Assembly (NCBI GenBank): GCA_028641055.1
Contig: CM054057.1
Coordinates: forward strand, 326,746,941 to 326,810,940
Reading direction: 5' to 3'
DNA from: Alopecurus myosuroides
Taxonomy: Eukaryota; Streptophyta; Magnoliopsida; Poales; Poaceae
Length of the DNA: 64,000 nucleotides
The translations under genes were made by a program, and so were the position numbers. Below the pieces are notes generated by a model, which was not told the DNA's origin, searched no databases, and was given only the letters and a program-made list of their open reading frames with translations. Positions within the stretch are counted from its first letter, which is position 1; every line of letters starts with the position of its first letter. Of this stretch, positions 25,813-37,917 are shown piece after piece.

Positions 25813-26792
25813 TTTTGTAGCGTTCCCACATTTAAATAATGTAGGAACACCTGTGTTATTGTGCTAGTCCCTAGATCAATTGCTAGCATCACAGTATAAA
25901 ATAAAATATCATGCAAATGCATCAAATTCTATTACATCGCATGATCCAGTCTTTACAAAATAGAATTACAACTTGCATAGTCTTAGAAGACTAGCAGAAA
26001 AATCTTTACCTACTAATAAAGGCATTAAGATTTCTTGCGAAATTTTCGTCCAACATGTTTTTACCGAATTTCCCTCCCACCAGATCCCGTATAAGGAGGA
26101 ACGTTTCTCTCTTTGGTACGTCCGGTTTCTGGTCATCCGTTTTGTTTCGTTTTGTACGTCTTCGAGGGCTTGGCTTGCGTCACGTTTCCCTCTATTGCAT
26201 TGATCCGACGAGGATTCCACTCACAACACGCAACCATGCATGGGGCCGACATGCACACCTCGATCCCCCGATCTGTGTACGACTCCGGCCCGGCAACCAT
26301 ACATCTTGCACGATGGCTCGTGGTACATATAGGATTATCGATTGCTGAGTGCAAGGACGTCGAAATCCGTCCGCCACGAGACAACACACGCCTTGATCTA
26401 TTCCAGGCCGCCGCCGCCGCCCTTGGCGTCTTAGCAGCCATAGTCTCACGGACGAATCAAAAGGATCATAAAATACTGCCCTAGCTGGTGCCGCTTCGCG
26501 ATTTCACCACGAGTCGTGGACGTCGACAGGATTGGCCGGCTCACAGGTTTGGACTGCCAGTCGCCGAACCGGGCACGTCGAGAAGAACACCAGCTGCCCA
26601 GTGCCCCATGGAAAGCCGTGTAGATCACCATCACTACAACTACATCAGCCAATCCCCAATTCCCCACAAGCTGATGATCCCCGGCTATATATACCGCGTC
26701 GCGTTTCTTAGCTGAACTCCTATACATATAGATGATATAAAAAATATTGGAGACGCACGAACGATTCAACCCGGTCTCGGCACCCCGACCAT

Positions 26793-27250
26793 GGACTTCC
26801 TATTATCGAGGTGTCGAACCTCCGCTTGGTCACTGTCTGGACTCCTGCCAGCGCAACGCCCTTGATTTCACCTGCCTTGCCGCCCTCTCCTGTGATCCTG
26901 CGTGGATGGATCTCTAATGGAGAAAATTGCAAATTTGAGGCCGCTTCTTTGGCCTCCATGGACACACAGGAGGCGACGATGCACCTCTCACCGTGTCTGC
27001 CATCGTCACTTGCTGCCATGACCTCAGAGCCAACGGGGGCTTCCCGCCGTGGCAGAACTTGGTCACCCACAACGTGTCGTGCCGCAACTCCACGGAGAAG
27101 TAGGTGATCTGGAACGTTGGGATCGTGCAGGTGCTCAAGCCTGATAGCCCTGGCAATGCCGCTTCTGCGCCCGCGTCTGTTCTGGCGCCGGAGTCCCCGC
27201 CCGCGCATAAGCCCGTGTCCGCGCCAACGCCACACGAGGCGCACCACCGG
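26793..27250 (+). pseudogene. Captured GC-rich gene fragment, unrecognised
   Basis: This stretch has coding-like GC composition compared with its AT-rich surroundings. One plus-strand frame reads CHDLRANGGFPPWQNLVTH then NVSCRNSTEK, TAG at about 27100, then VIWNVGIVQVLKPDSPG and a Pro/Ala-rich tail. Several frames overlap on both strands and none is open across the region. I do not recognise the family. The most economical reading is an exon fragment picked up by the Helitron. Confidence 0.3.
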
Positions 27251-27345
27251 CCCACAAGTCCGCACTCGACGCCCTCACGGCATGCTGAGCAGGCGCCTCT
27301 GTCGCTGCCGACGAAAAGGCCGCTCTGTGCACCGTCGGCACATGT

Positions 27346-27544
27346 GGGCTGCGGCCTCGAGTGGCACCCACGACTGTAGGAAGTCGTGGAGGAGGACGTT
27401 GACGGGGCGAAGCTTGTGGCGGACGACGGCGTCGGAGACAGAAGTAGTGAGGCGCTTGGCCACCTCGAGGAAGGAGTTTATGTGGTCGTGTGCCAGCCAC
27501 CGGAACATGATGACGCGCATGCGCTCACACTTTGCATGTGCCAT
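27346..27544 (-). pseudogene. UDP-glycosyltransferase N-terminal fragment in Helitron
   Basis: The minus-strand frame from ATG 27544 reads MAHAKCERMRVIMFRWLAHD, continuing HINSFLEVAKRLTTS. This matches the start of plant family-1 glycosyltransferases, where MFPWLAHGHxxPFLELAKRL includes the catalytic His of the Rossmann N-domain. It then passes directly to RPVNVLLHDFLQSWVPLEAA, which in the family lies about 80 residues later (PDVVxxDFLQPWxPxxA). The intervening part is missing and the C-terminal UDP-sugar-binding PSPG box is absent. The frame stays open from 27709 to 27275 but leaves UGT similarity after about 27346. It is a gene fragment, not a working enzyme. Confidence 0.6.
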
Positions 27545-29401
27545 GGTGATCGATCGGTTGGGCGGACCATCGTAGAGTTGGGTTTCTTCCACACAAGGTG
27601 TGATCTGCGCGCCGACCGATCCGGTGCCGGCCATCGCATCTTCATCTCGGAAAAAATGTAAGAGCTCAATAATCTCGATATGGTCAGCTTTCATGCCCCT
27701 TTGTAGCACGGTATTTTCTTCCTGGATTTAATTTTCAAGCATATGAATCTCTTATTAGTTGTGTATATTCTAAATATGAAATCATAGTAACTGGGGAGAA
27801 AGTGCATGAACCGTAAATTACACTTGATTAATGGTTTTGTCAAACAGTTAGGACCTACCTATACGTTTCCAAATAAATTCCACTATGTTAGATTACAGGT
27901 GGCATCAATCACTTATGATCATCCTTTTTTTTAGTTTGTTTTTTGTAGATTTCTCCCCCTTGTTTCACAAAATCTACCATCAATATACATCAAGCGGTCA
28001 GATGAGATAAATTTGCATGAAATTATCACAAAGACGAGTGTATAAACATATTTTCTTACCCATCCAACTATTTTTACGGTTGTTTCAACTTGATGCTTAT
28101 CTGGATAAGAAAAAATTATTCTCCTCAGGTTCATCGACTTTGGGGTAAAATTTTGGTTGCCCCAACATTTTTCTGGCGATAAGTTGTTTTTGACTACCAT
28201 TGCAACGCACATGCATGTTTATCAGATAAAAACGAAGTTGGGCTACAAGTTCACGGATAATAAATTCAAATTTAACGTTTCCGCTGGACTTGATATAAGG
28301 AGATAAGTTGAAATATTCCAAGCGTGAGTATTGTTACTAGGAGGAAGAAAATTTTCTAAAAAAAATAAAAAATCAACCGTAGCAACACACAGATATGTTT
28401 ACTATGTCATACAAAAAAAAGGAGGAAGAAGGTTTAAAAAAATTACGACACATTAAGATTTGAACAATTTCATAACTATTAAAAAATTTAAATACCTTTC
28501 TAACTAACTATTATAAATCTTTCAATAAGAAAATATAGATTGCATATTTATAATTATGCATAGATTGTTTAATTAACGGAATCCGAAAATGGCCCCTTAC
28601 ATTCGGCAAAGCGCAAAGGTACTCATACTAGCTAATAAGACGCGAGCCCCTCCTTGGGCGGATGTCTCCTTTTGCTCCTCAACCTACGGGGAGCAACTGT
28701 TTCCGGCTGTTGTTCCCCTCCCAAGGGCAAGTTCTTATGCGTTACTCACCCGTCCGCCACAGGAAACACCACTATGGTTTATCAAATGAATTTAAATTAA
28801 ATGAAGTAGTATGAAACTAAAAGTGGATGAAGAAAAAATGTAGGGATGAACATTAATTCCACTGTTTTAATGTCCAACGCCCTATTCACGAACTTCACAT
28901 CGACGCTGATCGACTATGATCAGAATTCGAAGACAGACGCCTAGATATCGCTACTGTTGGAACAGATGATAATGTGCTTCAGTAACATATGATCTTTTTG
29001 TCTCCTGTTGCAACGCATGGGCATTTCTACTAGTAAAAATAAAGCGGAAAACATAGAACAACATTGAGCCCATCTTCTTCATGTGCCACAGGCAAAACAT
29101 GTTGGCGATAGTCTCGAGATCCTAAACGAAATTCTCACTCGTCTTCAGAATCATCTACATGATGGAATATGCAGCCACAAGAGGTCAATACAATTTAATG
29201 TATTGGCAAGTAACACTATGGTGGATATAAATGGAAAAAACCAATACTACATGCTTATTTGGCTGAGTGGAGTTTTGGCTAAGTTTGCATAAAGCAAGTT
29301 TTCTCCTATATTTTTCATAAAACATTTTGATTCAGTACTTTGGTACCACTAGATAGAGATCAGTGAACGATAAGTAATAGACAGAAATGTCGAAATATTC
29401 A

Positions 29402-29862
29402 TAGGTTCAACCATGTGAATGGTCCCCTACCATGCCATAGAATAGTGCATTTTCATAGGTACAACCACCAAAGTTATCCCCTACCATGCTGGGTAATAAG
29501 CATTTCCATAGGTACAACACCAAAGCGACCCCCTACCATGCTGGATAATAAGCATTTTCATATGTACAGCCGCTAATGTGATCCCCTACCATGCTGAGTA
29601 ATAAGAATTTTCATAGGTACAACCACTAATGTGATCCCCTACCATGCTGGATAATAAGCATTTTCATAGGTACAACCACTAATGTGATCCCCTACCATGC
29701 TGGATAATAAGCATTTTCATAGGTACAACCACTAATGTGATCCCCTACCATGCTGGGTAATAAGCATTTTCATAGGTACAACCACTAATGTGATCCCCTA
29801 CCATGTTATTCATGTGAAGATTTTCATAGGTTCAACCATGTAAATGGTCCCCTACCATGCCA
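29402..29862. repeat. 53-bp tandem repeat array, about 8.6 units
   Basis: This is the counterpart of the 19596-20214 array in the partner LTR. The first unit ('taggttcaaccatgtgaat'), the 'ttattcatgtgaa' penultimate unit and the last partial unit are shared, so copy number changed by loss or gain of about three inner units. Confidence 0.9.
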
Positions 29863-30328
29863 CACTTACTTATGAATATCTAGTACTCCACAAAAAATAA
29901 TTCATAAACCCCTTAGGGTAATCATTCAAAACATAGTTACACTTTCCAATCACATCAACTTCATCTACAAGTATAGCTAAGCAATCAACTACCAAAATTT
30001 TAAGGCTGCTACACTATCAAGGTAATAAGGATGGCTACACACTACTTGGTACAATAGCATAGCATAATATTTTACCAAAGATTTTCCTATCATGCATACT
30101 ACTCGAAAGTTCTAATGCATATAGAAAATAATAGGTAGTTTATGATGTGTCACTTGCCTTGTTGAAGGTTGGTGAAGAAATCGCACTCTCTTCACGAAAG
30201 ATCGTTGCTCTCCGTACAATCTATTCATTGAAAACACAATAACAAAATAAACAAGCATTCTAACAATCATACAAACAAATGAAGAAAACATACAAAGTAA
30301 CAACCATAGCAAATGGGTTTATGGTTAT

Positions 30329-31891
30329 TGATACGTCTCCAACGTATCTATAATTTCTGATGCTCCATGATAATATTATGCCAATTGATTCATGTTTGCT
30401 CCCTTCTTTATGTCATTTTTACACGTTTTTCAGGACTAACCTATTAACAAGATGCCAAGTGACAGTTCCTTTTTTTCTGCTGTTTTTTATTTTAGAAAAG
30501 TTGTTATAGAAATATTCTCGGAATTGGACCCCACAAAGCCCAAAGTGCCTATTTTCCCCGGAAGCATCCAGAAGACCGAAGAGGAGTCGAAGAGGGGCAT
30601 CAGGGGGCCCACACCATGGGGTGCCCCCTGGCTGCGCCAGAGGGTGGTGTGGGCCCCCAGGGCTCCACTACCTCTATCCTTTCGCCTATTTATTCCCCCG
30701 ATGGAAAACCCTAGAGACCTGATAAAAAATCCCCGAAAAGTTCCACAGCCGCCGTCGTCGCCAACCCTAGATCAGGGGGTTCTGAAGCTGTCTCCAGCAC
30801 CCTGTCGGAGAGGAAATCATCATCGGAGGCCTCTACATCACCATGCCTTCCTCCGGAGTGATGTGTGAGTAGTTCATCCTTGGACTACGGGTCCATAGAA
30901 GTAGCTAGATGGTTGTCTCCTCCTCATATACCTCCATGTTTAGATCTCGTGAGCTGCCTAACATGATCGAGATTGATCTTATGTAATTATCTGTGCTGGG
31001 TTTGCTGGATTCGATGAATATTGAACTTATGCCAAGTTGATTATAGTCTTTATTGCATATGCTATTTGTGATCTTGCATGCTTTCCGTTGCTAGTGGTTG
31101 CTCTGGCCAAGTAGTTGCTAGTGACTCCAAGAGGGAGTATTTATGCTCGATAGTTGGTTCATGCCTCCTTTTCGCCTGTGCTCGAGTGACAGAAACGTGA
31201 CGGGGGAGGATGTGATGTTGCCACTAGGGATAAAACAATAGTGAGAGTGCCCACGTGTACAATCATGGCTTATATTACACACATTGTTTAATGTAGTTAT
31301 CTGTTGCTTACAACTTAAAACCTAAGGGGGTTCGGATGATAACTTGAGGGTGGATTATTAGTCATAGAGTTGGATTACGGTATATGTATATTGTTGTAAT
31401 GCCCTCACTAAATATCATAGTAGTCATCATGTCATGAATATGCACTATGGTGCAACCTTTATTTGTCAATTGCCCAGCTGTAATTTGTTCACCCATCATG
31501 CTATCTTTTATGGAGGGACACCACTAGTGAACCTGTGAACCCCGGTCCATTTTCTTACACTGTTAAACAAACCACCACAACTTCCTGCTTTCTTTACTTA
31601 CTACAAGCATACATTATTTTCCACACTATACGTCTAATCTTTGTTTTCAGCAAGACCGGTGAGATTGACAACTTCACTGTACCGTTGGGACAAAGTATTT
31701 TGGTTGTGTTGTGTGTAGGTTCCACGTTGTTGCTGACACCGGTGAAGCGCCAGCACCACTGTCAGTGGCATCAACCTTCCAAAGATCCTCTTCCTGCTAC
31801 TGGATTGATAACCTTGGTTCTTAACTAAGGGGAAATTCCTACCGCTGTGATCATCACACCCTCCTCTTGGGGTTCCCAACACGTAGCATCA
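30329..31891 (+). mobile_element. 5' LTR of a gypsy element (TGATACGTC type)
   Basis: It starts TGATACGTCTCCAACGTATC and ends ACGTAGCATCA, 1563 bp, followed after 10 bp by a tRNA-Asp PBS. It has the 'cctattaacaagatgcc' start-region phrase, a GC-rich block at 30590-30870 and 'ttggggttcccaac' near its end. The 5 bp before it are GTTAT; the matching 3' TSD is lost with the 3' half of the element. The ORF 30452-30868 reads through the LTR and is not a gene. Confidence 0.8.
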
Positions 31892-31901
31892 AGGAAATTT
31901 C

Positions 31902-31919
31902 TGGCGCCGTTGCCGGGGA
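31902..31919 (+). promoter_or_regulatory. Primer-binding site, tRNA-Asp
   Basis: TGGCGCCGTTGCCGGGGA is an 18-nt exact complement of the plant tRNA-Asp 3' end including CCA. Its position just inside the LTR marks this as the 5' end of a plus-strand element. Confidence 0.85.
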
Positions 31920-32611
31920 GAAAGAAGTCTTCTGGCAAGGGGAGTCTCTCACTCTCAACCTCTTCCTTTTGCATATTGTCTTGTTTTGATTCTTTATATC
32001 AAAAAAATAGTTCTTATTCTAGTTGGTATTTTTGTCACTACGTTGTTATTTTTCATCATGTTGTTCCCTAAGTTTACCTTGAAAGATTTGCCGGTAGGAA
32101 GTGGTTCTATACTTGGAAAGGACACTATCAAATAATTCTTTGATCATGTTAGTAAGCATGATAACTTTGAGGAAAATCCATAGTAGAACTTTCTCCCAAT
32201 TACGAGACTGCTGCAACTTCTTTAGTTCACATGCTAGAAGCTAGGTTTGTTAACCTCCATCCCATATTACAACATATGTTCCTCAACTTGAATAGCATTG
32301 AAGATGTTGAGAAAAGAAACTTCATCTTAGAAACTATGCTTAAAGAATTTGGATATGTTGCTATAGAAGCTAGAAAAGTCTTTGATCGTTTCAATATGCT
32401 TGCTTCATGTGTAGACATTGTTGGTGCTCTAGAAAAAACTGAATTTAATAATGAAAACGAGGATAAAATACCAATCCCCTTTAAATTGGTGGCACTGCAC
32501 GAAGCCCAAGAAAAGAATTTTTATGGGATTGTTCCTGAGAATTTATTTGATGAAGATAGTAAGTTCATCATGGATGTGGTTGTTTCTTCACACAAAGTAA
32601 CAATTTGAGGC
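31920..32611 (+). pseudogene. Gypsy gag N-terminal remnant, truncated
   Basis: After the PBS a gag-like frame begins near 32059 (MLFPKFTLKDLPVGSGS) but has several stops by 32190. A clean stretch of 125 codons follows at 32231-32608 (MLEARFVNLHPILQHMFLNL…IPIPFKLVALHEAQEKNFYG). These phrases recur in Triticeae gypsy internal domains in my memory. No zinc knuckle, protease or pol is present. At about 32611 the sequence changes abruptly to a different element in the opposite orientation, so the 3' remainder is deleted. Confidence 0.55.
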
Positions 32612-33334
32612 TAACCTTCCTTAAATAGGATGGCTTGCGTCTTGGTAGGATACTGGTTGTAGGACTCCCGGGGTGCTCTCATAGTTTGCTGCATACAAAA
32701 TAGCCTCACTATGGTTGGTGATTGGGTATAGGATTTGGTTTGTCTTAGCATGGATGAGTATAGATTAGAAAGAGAGCTAAAGAAATTCCTAACCCACCAT
32801 AGCAGATCAAGGAAACTCATCTTACAAACATCTAACAGTCATTCATCAGATCAAACAACAAGGTTTAGCAAACAAACTAATATTGTCATACCACACTCAT
32901 TGGTATGATCAATACACTAACACGTTAATGTTGTTCTAACAAAATAACTAAAGTTGTGGTATCATCTATATGTTCTTGAGTTTTCTTCAAATTCTTCTTT
33001 CAATGTCCTGAAGTGTTCTTGATTGTTGTGAAATCTCAGTCCTTCTCCAAGTTCTTCAATAATCTTGATTGTAGGTCTCAATGTGGTGACAATATTTCTT
33101 GCACTTCATGGTATGGTCATCAACAATCATGCCTTGATGGTATTCAATAGGTAGGTCATCTATAATAAGAGAAGAAGATTTTGAAGTTGAATAATAGATG
33201 AGGGGATATGAGAAAGATTAAGATGAGATGTTTTGTTTCTAGAAATTTTGAACATAGTAAATTTTCAATCCTAGGGTCTTTTCCAAACATAGGGTCTCAA
33301 ATTCTAGAGGCAACACAATGCTCTGATACCATTT
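32612..33334 (-). mobile_element. 5' leader and gag start of a second large-LTR gypsy element, minus strand
   Basis: From about 32730 the sequence aligns with the leader at 25200-25800 (for example 'ggtatgatcaatacactaac' and 'gcacttcatggta'). The part 32612-32730 may be the first bases of its gag. A PBS (GCTCTGATACCA on plus) is at 33320-33331, 3 bp before the LTR. Everything 3' of this in element direction is missing. Confidence 0.6.
33320..33331 (-). promoter_or_regulatory. Primer-binding site, tRNA-iMet type, minus strand
   Basis: An exact TGGTATCAGAGC complement at the same spacing from its LTR as the site at 25801-25812. Confidence 0.85.
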
Positions 33335-36300
33335 TGTAGCGTTCCCACATTTAAATAATGTAAGAACACATGTGTTATTGTGCTAGTCCCTGGATCAATT
33401 GCTAGCACCATAGTACAAATAGACATATCATGAAAATGCATCAAATTTTATTACATTGCATGATCTAGTCTTTACAAAATTAACATTACAACTTGCATAG
33501 TCTTAGAAGACTAGCAGGATACAAAGTATAACAGCGGAAAACATAGTACAACATTGAGCCTATCTTCTTCATGTGCCACAGGAAAAACATGTTGGCGGTA
33601 GACTCGAGATCCTAAATGAAATCCTCACTCGTCTTTAGATTCATCTATAGGATGGAATATGCAGCCACAAGGGAGTAAATACAATTTAATGTATTGGCAA
33701 GTAAGACTATGGTGGATATAAATGGCAAGACTAATACTGCATGTTTATTTGGCTGAGTGGATTTTTTTTGGCTAAGTTTGCATAAAGCCAGTTTTCTCCT
33801 ATCTCTTTTGTAAAACAAACTTTTCTTTTCAAAGAGTGGCATAATTGGACTAAAATCCAAGTACCACATCTACTTTTCACTTGGTCAAATTTTACTTATT
33901 GAAAATGGTGATGTGATTCTTCCGTCCATCCTTGTCCAGCTGCTCGATGTTGTCCATAACCGGGGACACGGCTAAGATCTTATTTGTTGACTCTGCAGAG
34001 TTTGTGCACTTTCACCTTCAGACTCAAATCTACCCAAACATCCTATACACCCTAAGTGCATTAAGGAAAGGAGAAGAATTGAGACAAGATCTTTCAGAAG
34101 CGAGAATTCAACTCAATGGCAAGACCCGTTCCACCTATAATTATGCTACATCTGCTTGTCAAGCCCAGGCTGAACCCTCACAACTTAGTTGATCAAGACA
34201 TAGCCCATATGACTAAAGGCTGCACTAGAAGCAATCTAAACTTGGGGAACATCATAATCACTTTGTTCCTAGGTGGCATTTCTCAAGTGAACACCCCTCG
34301 GGGAGACACTCAACTTTCAACAGCCCTGCACTACCAAATCCACCCAGGTGGTTCTTTGAGGTTTATACTTAGTATTTTTTCACAACATCAAGTAAAACAA
34401 TTTTTTGTAGCAAGGCTAAGCATATACTAAGTACTAAGGCTTTAAAATAAAAAGGTATAAGGATGGCTACATACTACTAGGATATAGCATAGCATAGTAC
34501 TTAGAGAAAAATCACCTATCATGCATACTACTAAAACTCCAGTAATGCATAGGAAAATAATAGGTAGTTGATGGTATGTTACTTTCCTTGTTGAAGTTGG
34601 TGAAGAAATCACACTCTCTTCAAAAAAGACCGTTTCTCTCCGTACAATCTATACATTGAAAACACAATAACAAAATAAACAAGCATACAAATAATCAAAC
34701 ACACAAGTGAAGAAAACATACAAAGCAACCAACATATAAAAAGGGGTTTAACCAAGTTGGCCAGGACAAGGTCAAGGTTTGAGTTTGAAAGATTCATTTT
34801 ATCTTGGTTCCATACCTTTTAAGGAAGTTCTAAGTGTTTACATGGGATGGACTAGGTTCAGTTTGATGTGATCTAACTTTATTATAACCATACTTGTCGA
34901 GGAAGTTCCAAGAGTTCACCAAGGGTGATCATATCACTTCTTCAACTAAAGTAGCCCATAACAATGTGTAGCACTTAGTCATTTTCATCAATACATTTCA
35001 GCGATCTAAGTTAGTCTTTCCATTTTTGTTAGGGTAGGTCTAGATTCCACTAACTTCATGTACACAAGGTAAAGTCTTGGGGTTTTCCATTTGGGTCAAT
35101 GTTTGGATAAAGACAACTTGTTATTATTCAACTTGTATAGATTTTCTCCAAGTCTTCATATGCTTGTTTTCTTGAAGATCATCTTCATGATTATATTGTA
35201 GTTTCCTCCTTGTTGTGAAGCCTCTCTTGAACTTGATAAATCTTCATGGTTTTCACTTCACTAGTTGGTTTAGGTATGGGATGGGCACATACTAAGGGTT
35301 TATCTTGATCACATATTAATATACCACTAAGTCAAAAGGAAAAGATAAGAAAAGATAGAAAGAGAAAGGGGTTGGTCTTCTTCTTGATCTCTTCATGAAT
35401 TTGCACTTCCTTGAGTTGGTTCTAATTGTTATGGAGTCTAAGTCCTCCCTTCAATTTCTTCAATGATTTTCCTTGTATCTCTTCATGTTTCCACCAAGTT
35501 GATAATGAAGTTCCTTCTTGTGCTTGAGTATTGATTTCTATTTTGCTAACTTGATGAATTCGTGAAGCAATAATGGGGGAGTGAAGAAGTAGATAGAAAA
35601 CAATGGTACTAGTGTTTAGGGTTCACTAATTGGTCTTATATGTGATTAACACATACTAGGGACTTGGTCTTGGATTCAAAATGCCCATAATAAGTAAAAA
35701 GGATAGAAACAAACTCTAAGACATAAACAACTAGGTGGACTACTATGATGGATGTTAGGCTAACATTACATGGTCATGGTCCAGGGGTGTCCAAAATGTT
35801 TAGGTAATGATGTCTCCGGTTCAAGGTTACCAAATGGAGCAATTTTTCCTAAGGGAACATATTCTAATTATTTATAGAATTAAATCTATGTCAAAAATAC
35901 TCAAATAGACACCTTAATTCTAAATTCAAATTTAATTTATTAAAATATTATTTTGGGACAAAGGATATGAAAGTACATATCTTAAGGTTTCCAAATATAT
36001 TCTATTTGCAACTTTTGGATTTGTAGAATTTGAATTATGCCATAATTCATCAAACATGCACAAGAATTTGAACAATTTTTAAATGGTCAAATTTCAATTT
36101 GGCCAGTGCCAAAATTTTCTACAGATCCAGAGAATTTAAAAAATTCCAAGTTTGCCAAATTTTGAGTTATGGAACAAAAGTTATGAACATTCTAAGATGC
36201 AAGGAATTTTCTGCAAAATTGTTTTTCTATTTTTATTTGGAATTAAAAAAAATCAATGACGGGCTGGGCTCAGATGGTTATTTGTCGCGCGGGGCAACAG

Positions 36301-37917
36301 ACATGGAGTGGACTTAGGCCGGCTACATGCTGCACCGAGTGACAAGTAACTACTAAATGCGCAGGCTGATGTGGCGCGTTCCTACTGGCCGATACCGATT
36401 CACTTAAGTGAATCTATCCTAGCCACACGATCTAGATCGGACGGCATAGAGAGAAAAGGGAGCTCACCGAGCGGCTCTTCACCGGAAATGGAGACCGCGA
36501 CGGTGGTTGCCGCTCGAAAGTCGACGACAGCGACGCTCTGGTATTTCCCCGGGCTCAACAAGATATGAAGGGACGCGGTAGATCACGGAGATGTGGATAG
36601 TGGCCATGGCGCAGGCTCGTGCTTCCTGGTTCGTCCGCGCGGTGGGGATCCGAAGCCCCGTGGCGGCTTCTTCTCATGTGAGCTCGACGCGGCGATTTGG
36701 CTGCATAAAAACATCGCCCAAGTGGTCACACAGGTACATGGGAGCAAGGGAAAGAGAGGGGCCAAACTAGGGCGGCGGGGACCTTCTGGTTTCGCCGGAA
36801 TTTCCAATCGCGACGGCATACAGTAGCTTCTCCGGCGAGGAATATCTACAGCCTCAGGGCGTGGATTGGAAGGAGGTGAGAGGGGAAAGGAGGGCCATAG
36901 GAAGGGCTATAAGGGGAAGCAAACGGGGCATCGTTTGATGACCGAAAACGGCCGCAATCAAGGAATTAATTCCGCAGTTTCTCGGATAGAAATGGCAGAG
37001 GAGGGAGGTTGATGACGAGTGACGTCATCAATGACTTCAGCACTTTTTTTTCCTGTTATTTATTTATTTTATATATTCTGTTTTATAATTCCAATTCACA
37101 TGGAACAAAATTATAAATTCATATTAATTCAAATACATTCCAACAGTACTACTTTTTGTGGGCTTTCCATTGTTTTTGAATTTTTCAATTCACAAATTCA
37201 AATGAATTCATAATTGCCTTATTATTCCAATAAAATGGAAAATGAGTTTGATGAAATTTCAGTAGCTTTATAATGATAAAATATCATTTTCTAGAACCAC
37301 TTAAACTTGTTTTCATAGCCTTAAAGTTTTAAAATATGACGAAAACATAATAGTCACTTAATAGAAAATTCATTATTAATTTGAATTGGGGTTTAATAAA
37401 AAATAAAGGGGTTTTCTCAAATGAAGATGTTCTTTTCCCAATTGAAAACATTGTTTTTCCCAAAGTACTTTACTTGTTTTCATAACTCAATAATATATAA
37501 CACTTTATTGTTTTATTGATTGACTTGATACTTGGAAAACAAATAACCAACTTTTATCCATTTGAGGTTAATAATAATAGTGAAATAATTTTTGGAGACA
37601 AGGAGAAAATATTAGAGATAGTAACTCTCTGGTTTCTAACTATCATAATCATTTTAAAAAAATGGTAGTTGAGTTGAAAACATGTTTGGTAAACATGTTT
37701 GCTAAGAAAATATTTTATTCATATGAGGAAACATATTTTAAAAAAGTAGGCTTTAGGGATTATGGAATTAAGCTAATTTGGATTCTTTATTCCAATTACA
37801 TATTGTTTTCTTTTCTTTCTTCTTTTTATTTGGTTTTTGGTGACTTGCTTAATCATGAAAATAAAAAGTTTCAAATTTTTGTGATTTTTGCACTTTCCAA
37901 AAATCAGGGATGTTACA
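33335..37917 (-). mobile_element. 5' LTR (4.58 kb) of the second large-LTR element, minus strand
   Basis: It begins TGTAGCGTTCCCACATTT and ends CAGGGATGTTACA, like the LTR at 19042-23797, but is more diverged and lacks the 53-bp array. It therefore belongs to a different insertion of the same family. The outer flank (TTAGG, 37918-37922) does not match the flank of the 19042 LTR (ATTAA, 19037-19041), in line with two insertions. It abuts the 3' end of the first ZIFL gene and has the same orientation. Confidence 0.8.

Larger units (their letters stand above)
26003..29033 (+). mobile_element. Non-autonomous Helitron, 3.03 kb
   Basis: The insertion is defined by comparison with the uninterrupted LTR copy at about 19234. 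It begins TCTTTACCTACTAATAAAG after an A and ends CTAG (29030-29033) before a T, the expected A^T target and 5'-TC…CTRR-3' ends. The 3' end carries 'tgttgcaacgcatgggcatt' upstream of CTAG, matching the conserved hairpin region of grass Helitrons (CCGTTGCAACGCACGGGCA). No Rep/helicase is encoded. Its middle (about 26500-27660) is GC-rich and holds captured gene pieces; the rest is AT-rich. A second 'ccattgcaacgcacatgcat' motif near 28197 may mark an older Helitron end inside it. The sign of the element is assigned from the 3' CTAG end. Confidence 0.8.
25816..30328 (-). mobile_element. 5' LTR of the gag-only element, interrupted and truncated
   Basis: LTR sequence occupies 25816-26002 and 29034-30328 (about 1.48 kb kept). 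A Helitron fills 26003-29033. At 30328/30329 a plus-strand gypsy LTR begins and the remaining about 3.1 kb of this LTR is missing, so a deletion followed the second insertion. The start TGTAGCGTTCCCACATTT aligns to 19042 onward, and the break at 30328 corresponds to about 20648 in the 3' LTR. Confidence 0.75.

Noticed and set aside
30452..30868. 138-codon ORF
   Set aside because: It begins and ends inside an LTR and matches LTR nucleotide features, not a protein family.
31902..31919. tRNA-like sequence
   Set aside because: It is an 18-nt complement of a tRNA 3' end used as a primer-binding site. No tRNA gene with a full cloverleaf was seen in the window.
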